Below, in pieces: positions 57,268 through 64,000 of a stretch of DNA of 64,000 nucleotides. Numbering within the stretch: position 1 is the stretch's first letter; each line of letters starts with the position of its first letter. The notes below the pieces were generated by a model, which did no database searches, was not told the DNA's origin, and saw only the letters and a program-made list of their open reading frames with translations. This stretch comes from Epichloe hybrida. Taxonomy: Eukaryota > Ascomycota > Sordariomycetes > Hypocreales > Clavicipitaceae. The DNA lies in assembly GCA_019022495.1 (NCBI GenBank), contig JAFEKR010000055.1, forward strand, positions 1 to 64,000, written 5' to 3'. Position numbers and translations under genes: made by a program.

Positions 57268-57538
57268 ATGCCAGCGACAGACAGTCTCCGTAAGTCCGGC
57301 ATCTAATGCACCCTTTCCAAAAATACTGACTGACAGTCCTGCAGAGCCCCTGCTGACTCCGCCCGAGCGTGCGATCTGCAAGTCCTACGGCGGATGGACC
57401 AACTTCATGGCCTCCATGGGCCTCAAGCCATGGGAGGATGGGGATGCAGAGGAGGGCAAGGCCATCATTGCGGCATTGGCGAGCAGCGACCAAGAGGGAG
57501 AGGATAAAGCTGCTGCTGAGAAGAAGTCTAGTGGCTGA
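57268..57538 (+). CDS. Small conserved fungal protein, 71 aa
   Basis: Two exons, 57268-57289 and 57345-57538, joined in phase 1 (CTCC|GTAAGT ... CCTGCAG|AG). Too short to be visible as one ORF: the first exon encodes only MPATDSL. The body TPPERAICKSYGGWTNFMAS continues MGLKPWEDGDAEEGKAIIAALASSDQ and ends in an acidic/Lys-rich tail. The central KSYGGWTNFM...GLKPW block looks conserved in ascomycetes, although I cannot name the family. No signal peptide or membrane segment. A cytosolic regulatory or cofactor role would be guesswork. The acceptor is preceded by a CTGAC branch-like sequence, and a canonical donor supports the structure. Confidence 0.72.
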
Positions 57539-57667
57539 GTTTACGGTGACCGGCAGTGGACAAGTCAAGTCAGAGAGCTGACGAGAAAGGGCTGCTGTTT
57601 CGTTCGTCTCTCACTTTCTAGCTATCGACTTGACTGGAAGGGGGGGGCCTGCGCATGCCCCGGCCCC

Positions 57668-57705
<38 letters not shown>

Positions 57706-58391
57706 TGACTCCATGCTCGCTGCTCTTGTTTGCGCAAAGTTCCAGACTTTTCGACAGTGTTATGCAACTTTGGTGAAGTGCTCTCGCCCTTCCTCACTTC
57801 AGACATGGAGCACAATCTATTTGCTTCTCGGTCCCGCCCCGTCTACCACGGTAATTTGCAGAGGAGTACGCAGATTCTGGCCCAGAGCAACATCCGCACT
57901 ACCAATATCACCTGACAGAACAGACAATCATCAAAGTCAGCTACTCCGGGTTAAAAAAAGAAAAAAGAAAAAAAAGAAACATGTATATACTCAGACTTGG
58001 GCTGTCGGTGAGCACGAGACATAGTGTCCTCAGCCAAGAGAGCGAGTATAGTACCTCGGCGTTAGTACTGAATTTGGGAGGCGTCTTCAATAACACGGTT
58101 GTTCAACACGGTTGTTCAACACGGTTGGACTGAAGTCATGTCACACTTCCAAGATGATAGGTAAAACTGAGCATCAGCCCCCGTCAGTCATGGTATGTGT
58201 CTCGTGGCTAATATTGCCTGCCCTGCACCTCGGCCCATATGAATCCAAATATAGTCAGTCAGTCCCTTTGCATACCATACCCCCGCTGCTCGTGCCAGCA
58301 AACGACGCCGTCTCAGGAAAGCTCTCGCACTCATACATCGTCTTCACATACACCCTTCTCCAAGCTCCGTTCCCCCTCACACGTCCTTCCT
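57539..58391. other. Convergent intergenic region
   Basis: Contains an AT microsatellite at 57670-57703 and a triple acacggttgttca-type repeat at about 58090-58124. 3' UTR sequence for both neighbours; no gene was seen. Confidence 0.45.
57670..57703. repeat. (AT)17 microsatellite
   Basis: Uninterrupted alternating AT in the 3' flank of the small conserved gene. Confidence 0.95.
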
Positions 58392-61300
58392 TCACCCTTC
58401 AAACTCAACCACGCCTGTTCCCGGCGGTGCCACTGTCTCTGCCCGCAGTCGTCCCTCTCCAGCATCAGCATCTATGAGACTCTGGTCTTGTTCCTTTGAT
58501 GTACCTGCTCCGGCGTCCAACCCGTCCAACAAGTCACGATCCGAGCTCTTGACAGATCGGTCGTCCCCACTGGGACCACCGGGCCCCTTTCTAGCGCCGA
58601 CAGCTATACCAATGTCGTCGTCGTCTTCCTCTTCTTCGTCAGGGCGCTGTCCGGGCAGAGCGTTCTTCTCGAGCTCCCTTTGGGCTTCTTCCATGCGGCG
58701 TCGCACCTCAGTCGCGACACGCATACCGTCCGTGACGATGTTGTCCAGTACGCCACGTAACCCTCTTCCTGCGCCGTGAGGACCAGGATGGATCGGAACA
58801 GGCGGGCGGGAGCTGAAGCCGAGACTGGCGAATGTAGTCAACGAAGAGCTCTGCGGTGTCGAGGCGGCATTCTGCAGGCCTTCTATGACGTGGAACGACG
58901 AGGGCAACGAGGATTCAAAGAACTGTTCTAATAGTTCATCAGCTAGGACGACCATTCTGAATGTCGGCAGAGTCATGTGCATCGGCTGAGCTGGGTTGAG
59001 CGCCGCATTGGCGGCTTCTGATTTTGCTTTGGATACCTGACGCCTGTCTGCGGATGAGTTTTCCGATCTGTCGGCTTCCGAGGGAGAAGGTTCAGAGGTT
59101 GTTGACCCGAAGCCTAAGAGGTCCTCCTCATCCTCCTCATCCTCCTCATCCTCATCATCGCCAACGGCAAATGCGTTTGCGTCTGTTCCTGTACCCGCGT
59201 CGCCGCCACCCATCGATGTTGATGCGTTTTGAGAAGTTTGGTTTTGCGGGTGATCCCGATCAGCGTATTCGAAGCACCGGCGGATAAAGGCGCTGACACT
59301 GCCCAGAAACCTCTCATTCACTGGCGCGCTCGCCGGCAAGCTTGCCTGGGAATCCTGCTGGGCATTGCCTGCGTCACTATTCAGAGCCACACTGGACGCG
59401 TTCGGGCTGAGAGTTCCTTCGAGACCACGGCGCGACAAGAACAGTAGGGCCTCCGAGATACGTAGAATGCCTTCGCGGTCTACCTTCCCGTCACCGTCGT
59501 CGTCGTAGAGCTCGAAAAAGTAAGTGATGGTGCCCATGATGTCTGTTTTGCCCTTGATCCCTGCCAATCCAGTGACGACATTCTGCAGAGTAAGAGCGGC
59601 GTTGCCATCCACGTCCCACTTGTTATACATTCGCCGGAGGAACTCGTGCTCTGCAGGCTCTGGGCCAGACCCCCATGGTGAAATGTTGTCTGGGGCTCGT
59701 CTCGCGCTATTGAATCTCGAGAACGTGTCCTCCCCAGACCCGGTGTTGCTTCGCGAGCTCCCGGGTGAGTCGGAAATAGCCCATTTACACATGCTGGCCA
59801 GGAACTCCCTGAAAGCATCATAATCCATCAGGTTGGTACTGGGGCCGAGTCCAACGCGACCCTTCTCTACTTGGTTTGGTGTTGAGGCGAATAGCTCCGA
59901 CGCTCGCATCCTGCTTGTTTTGGCTCGTCTCTTGGCTTCTTCCTGGACCATGAGGTCGCGTTGTTGCCTCTCGTACAGAATGCTGTAGAACCTGTCGTAC
60001 AGTGCGCCGAGCTCATCATTTCCGAGTAGCTTGCTGTCGGGTCCGAGATTTCGAATAGCAGTCCGCTTGGCGAAATTTTCAATATTGTTCAGAACAGCAT
60101 CCTTCTTCTTCAATCGCAGTTCTGTAATTCTGCTGTGCGTGATGCCAGAAAACTCCTTGAAAGCAACCACCATAAGTTCTTGGAACCTGGTGACGGCTCG
60201 AAGCTTGGGATTTTCGGATTTGGGATGGGCCGATTCGTCTAGTCTCGCAAAGTATGATTTCAGGACAGAGATGAAGGCTCCGTCATCAGCAGCATCCAGC
60301 AGTTCTTCGCCGTTGATGCGGAGAATCGCCAGCCCAACCTGGAACAGCACTTTTGGGCCCTCGACAAAGAAGACGTCCAACACGCGAAAAGCGAAGATCA
60401 ACGGCATCGAGTTGATGTACAGTGACAGGAACCACGGTAGTGAGACGACTGATAGTTGTACATCGCTCTTGACCAAATGCTCCCACAGAACGGGCATGGT
60501 TCTCTCAACCAACGATTCAAACACTTTTTGGTCCAGCAATGTTCCATACATGGTGGTCGAGTAATAACCGGGTACAAGCCGATCGCATAGGGAAGAAAGC
60601 AGGAAGAAAGCTTGAGCTTCGGACATGTGGATGAGTAGAGCCGCCACGACAATATTCATGGCTTGGCAGTATCCGACATCAGGGTTCACCCAGCTGTACG
60701 CTGTTAGGACTCGGCGAAGTCTACCAATGCCTTCTTCACTCTGGAAGCCAGGGTATTCTGGCAGGCTCCGGTTCAGATCCTTCTCAATCTCGTCGATGGC
60801 AAGTGACTCCTGTCCTTCAAACTTGGCCAATGTATCGGCAAAAAGATTGGGGTTGTCCAAGCGCAGGTATAGGGAGCCGGACGTGAGCTCCCAAATCTCT
60901 CCTCGCAATCGATTGGGCAGGCCGACTCGAATCAGTTTATGAAACGTGGGTTGGCGGATTAGGGTCGAATTTCTGCCATTATCTTGCAGGTATTCGGCCC
61001 AGAGTCGCATTTTTGCTCTGTCTCGCAGCTTCTTCGGGTCACCAGGGTATCTGAACATCATTCCCAGGCCAGCGTCCGGCGGATCGGCACCCTTTTTGTC
61101 TTCGGTTCGAAGCAGATGCTCGGAGTAACATTCCGCGACAACCCTTCGCAGTTTCCCGACGTTGCCTACACTAGACCTCAATCCTCTCTTGAGGCCGTCG
61201 CAAAACCGTTCGCAGGCGGGCCGGGAGTCGGCCAAATAAATCGCGATGCGCTGTTCTCTGCCATCTTTTGCATCTTTGCTTCCATCCTTGTCCTTCGTGC

Positions 61301-61888
61301 TATCGGCCAACAACAATCCATTCCAGGTCGTGATAGCAAGTGCAAACTAGGAAGCAAGAAAACGTCAGAAAGAGCTGTTGCGGCACGCTCGCGTGAGGGA
61401 TGAGTATGAATGTGAGTCTCCCCCAACACGCGTGAGGACACACATGCGGATGACAATATTACCTGGAAGTTTTGACTTTTCAACCTCTCGACTCTTCTGA
61501 TAGCACATAGTGGAAACGTGAAGCCATTCCCACTTGGACCAGCGCCGTGGGTCTGCCCAGTAAAGGCCAACGACGTCGATGTGCTAGCGGTTTGAGCAAA
61601 GCTTGACGGCGTGGTAGAGAAACACAGGTACGCTTCGGACAAGTGGAGTTTGCCAGAGTAGTGCCATCCTCGGTCACGGTCCTTGTCGCCCTGAGTAGCG
61701 TTGGAAGGCGGGATGGTGAGCTCGGCGTTGATCTCGTATAGGGGGTTCTGGGAGGCAGGCAGGCGGAACTGGCTCTGAAATAGGGACGCTTTGGCAGGAT
61801 TCTTGTCGGAGCTCGAGAGATTCAGGCCTTGAGTCGGGTCAATCAGCTGCTGGGCCTTTTGCACGATATTCGTGAAATTGGAAAACAT
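58392..61888 (-). CDS. GRAM/TBC/EF-hand Rab GTPase-activating protein (Gyp2-like)
   Basis: Two exons on the minus strand: 61888-61463 and 61346-58392, phase 0 (TTCCAG|GTAATA ... TTCCTAG|TTT), 1126 aa. The N-terminal GRAM-type domain (ASLFQSQFRLPASQNPLYEI ... GKLHLSEAYLCFSTTP ... GNGFTFPLCAIRRVERL) precedes a TBC domain (LIRVGLPNRLRGEIWELTSG, about 280-490). That domain holds the arginine finger IEKDLNR (about 329-335) and the glutamine finger YCQ (about 368-370), so it should be catalytically competent. C-terminal EF-hand-like segments follow (KWDVDGNAALTL; LYDDDGDGKVDREGI, a canonical loop). An EDEEDEEDEED run and a disordered tail complete it. The layout matches fungal Gyp2 and animal TBC1D8/9. 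It would accelerate GTP hydrolysis by a Rab on endomembranes, possibly under Ca2+ control (inference). Methionine choice: the ATG at 61888 gives MFSNFTNIVQKAQQLIDP. Confidence 0.9.
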
Positions 61889-63171
61889 GGTCGCGGTCAC
61901 CAGCGCCGCATGGCGGTATCAAAGGAAGCGAGCGGCTTGGTGACAAGCCCGAGACGACGAGAGATTGCGCGATGGGATAGATGCTGCAGGACGGAACGAG
62001 GCCAGTTTCAGAGTCGAGCTGAGGACAGGAATCGAGCGACACGTCAAGATGATTGTCAAAATGTTGGCGGATGGTGTTGCTTTCCAAAAGGAGATGCATA
62101 AGCTACAGGAATGCACGAGGTGCATGAGGACGGGACGGAGGTGACGCCGGGCGGTGCTGGTGTGGAGGTGGCAGTGGATGCGGAGAGCTGAGTTTGCTGG
62201 CACTAGTCGCCAAGACACGGGGCGTAGCAGCCACCAACAAACAGCTCCCAGCAGTCCCTAGGGCATCGAGTGCTTCTAGGACAGACTGTACGGATTATTA
62301 CAGTGAGTTGTAACTTGAAGCTTGGCGGCCGTCGATTCGGCGTGCGAGCCCCTCCCTCGCCCCTCGCGATGGCTTGCATCCACCCTCGCATGATGCCTTT
62401 TTTCTTTTCTTTTCTTTTCTTTTCTGTTTTTATTAAGGAGGGAGGGGGGGGGTTTGGTTCAATCTACTTAATCTCCTTCTTTCTTTCTCCGCCAATTATG
62501 CGCCATAGTAACTAGCATCGAGTCGTCTAAGAGCATTTTGTGACGGGAGTTCAACCAGCACTGAACAATGATAAGATAGCTTGACGATCCGGTGGTGACA
62601 TCATAAACCCCTCCTCCATCCCCTTCGCCTGTTGCTCTGTCTACTTCATGGTGGACGAAATGAAGTTCTAACTCGAGTATATGAACGTGACCAAAGCTAG
62701 ATTCTCGCGTCATGCATCGAGGGATCTTGATCGAAAATCAGCCGTCCTTCTTTCCCCCTAGAGTCACGCAAATTGCGATGACAAAATCCTCAGCCCTGTG
62801 AGTGGAATCCGGGGATATAGGCAAAGGAGACAGACAAACAAGGGCGACAGCTTCAAGTCGCACTATGAGTATGCAGGAGCTGTGAGGATTCCAGCCTTTA
62901 AACCATTGTGCTCCGCACTCCGTACATGGCATGACATCCAGTTAACCAGTTAAAAAGTGGGTTGTTAATAACACTTCTGTCACATCACACACAGCTGGGG
63001 GTCGTGTCATGGAACGAAACGCTATTGCTGATTTACTATTTTGCAAGGCAAGTACTCCGTAGTGCAAGTATAACCAGAGTGCACCACTCTGTTTTCTTTA
63101 TTCCCATCTGGCCTTGCTTGCAGGATTACCAAAAAAGACAGAGACACAGAACTCCAAAAAATAGAGTGTGT
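61889..63171. other. Promoter of the TBC gene and flank of the tRNA gene
   Basis: About 1.28 kb. It has a TTTTC-type microsatellite at about 62397-62424 followed by a G-run near 62442-62451. TACTCCGTA-type motifs occur near 62914 and 63052. No protein gene was recognised. Confidence 0.45.
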
Positions 63172-63259
63172 CTCCGATGCGGGGAATCGAACCCCGGTCC
63201 CTGCGGCACTTCCAAGTAACCATGAAAGCGCAGTATGATAGCCATTACACCACACCGGA
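63172..63259 (-). tRNA. tRNA-Glu (anticodon UUC), with a 16-nt intron
   Basis: Read on the minus strand it starts TCCGGTGTGGTGTAATGGCT and ends with the T-arm GGGGTTCGATTCCCC and CATCGGAG. The acceptor stem pairs TCCGGTG with CATCGGA (one G-T wobble). The anticodon stem CTGCG/CGCAG encloses loop CTTTCA with anticodon TTC, followed by a 16-nt insertion directly after the purine 3' of the anticodon, the usual position for tRNA introns. Mature length would be 72 nt. CCA is not encoded. Confidence 0.93.
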
Positions 63260-64000
63260 TGTTGGATGACCAAGGGCGGACATAGCCAGGTTATAATCCA
63301 ATCTCTGGATGTCTCTCCGAAATACGGAGTATCACGTCGATTATTTGGCCCGAATCAATCCGTCTCATAACGTCGGCCAGCTGCAGTCATGTCTTGGCGG
63401 GCGATGTGGCTGTCTGACATGGATGTCTTTTCAAAATGCCTGGTCGAGTGAATGTCAACTTGAACGCATCACTTGCATGTAAGATACCCACGGGTCCTCC
63501 GTATGTAATAAGATAATAAGCGTAATAAGCAGGCACCCCACCATTCCAGCCAAACCCAGTCAGCTATTGATTAATCCGTAATGTACTCCGTACTGACAGG
63601 AAGGACCCCTGCTGTGGTTCACAGTCGGCTTGTCATCATCCATCTGATGGGTGCGACGTCGATTCCTGATCCACCCATTCCCACCCATTCCGACGTTCCC
63701 CCTCCTCCGTTCGTTCCCCCCTCCTCTGTCCTCCCCTCCTCCATGCTTGCGTCATTACGGAGTAGTAGACGGTTGGTTGGCTTCGCGGGCCATGGCTCCA
63801 TGGTCACCCATCCTTCATCGATGGGCAGGATCCGAGCCCCGTACGCCCCCTTCTTCCATGTGCTCAAGTAATACATACGGATTACATACTGTATACGGAC
63901 TATACACATGTGACTTGTGGGGACTCGTTGGGTGCCATCGGCTCGAGGCATCGTCGTCGTCCCGTCCTGGCCGCCTCCATACATACCTTCCTTTGTGGCT
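63260..64000. other. Right-edge intergenic sequence
   Basis: Contains several TACTCCGTA or inverse motifs (about 63324, 63578, 63756) and a C-rich stretch with repeated CCACCCATTCC at about 63670-63690. No gene was recognised up to the window end. Confidence 0.4.

Noticed and set aside
1..64000. CRISPR arrays, prokaryotic operons, viral genes or a secondary-metabolite cluster
   Set aside because: Introns, codon use and gene content are fungal nuclear; tandem repeats lack spacers, and no NRPS, PKS, terpene or tailoring enzymes are present.

Overview
The window is nuclear DNA of a filamentous ascomycete, most likely a Sordariomycete of the order Hypocreales. Evidence: genes with several short introns (about 50-220 nt) using GTNNGT donors and YAG acceptors, and proteins that are standard Pezizomycotina housekeeping genes (Cti6-type PHD protein, Mtg1, Etr1, RCC1/Pim1, Vps34, Nse4, V-ATPase subunit c, Crh-type GH16, Rom2-type RhoGEF, Pal1, Gyp2-type TBC protein). 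Genus assignment is inference only. Exon coordinates were built by hand from splice motifs, reading phase and recalled family conservation; no alignment was run.

Layout. 1-29 kb is a gene-rich core block: a partial conserved gene at the left edge (-), a Cti6-like PHD protein (+), mitochondrial GTPase Mtg1 (-), a small conserved hypothetical (-), mitochondrial enoyl reductase Etr1 (+), RCC1 (+), Vps34 (-), a DUF4336-like protein (-), a coiled-coil gene broken by an exact 76-bp tandem duplication (-), Nse4 (-), a 241-aa hypothetical (+) and V-ATPase subunit c (-). 29-45 kb is an accessory island: an ankyrin-repeat relic, a repeat family with inverted termini, an apparently intact SRPK-like kinase, a truncated LysM gene, a TA-flanked MITE, one intact cell-wall gene (Crh-type), a protein-kinase relic, a nested and mutated repeat cluster, and a 148-bp near-perfect hairpin. 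45-64 kb returns to core genes: Rom2-type RhoGEF (+), a RAD51-like protein with a degenerate Walker A (-), Pal1 (-), a 71-aa conserved small protein (+), a Gyp2-like TBC/GRAM/EF-hand protein (-) and an intron-containing tRNA-Glu(UUC) (-).

Functional threads: cell wall and polarity (Crh, Rom2, Pal1), endomembrane traffic and acidification (Vps34, Gyp2-like, V-ATPase c), mitochondrial function (Mtg1, Etr1), and chromatin, nucleus and repair (Cti6-like, RCC1, Nse4, RAD51-like). No operon-like logic, biosynthetic cluster, CRISPR or viral genes were seen. The items most worth following up are the 76-bp duplication that shifts the frame of an otherwise continuous 696-codon gene, and the 62-bp-arm hairpin upstream of the RhoGEF gene.
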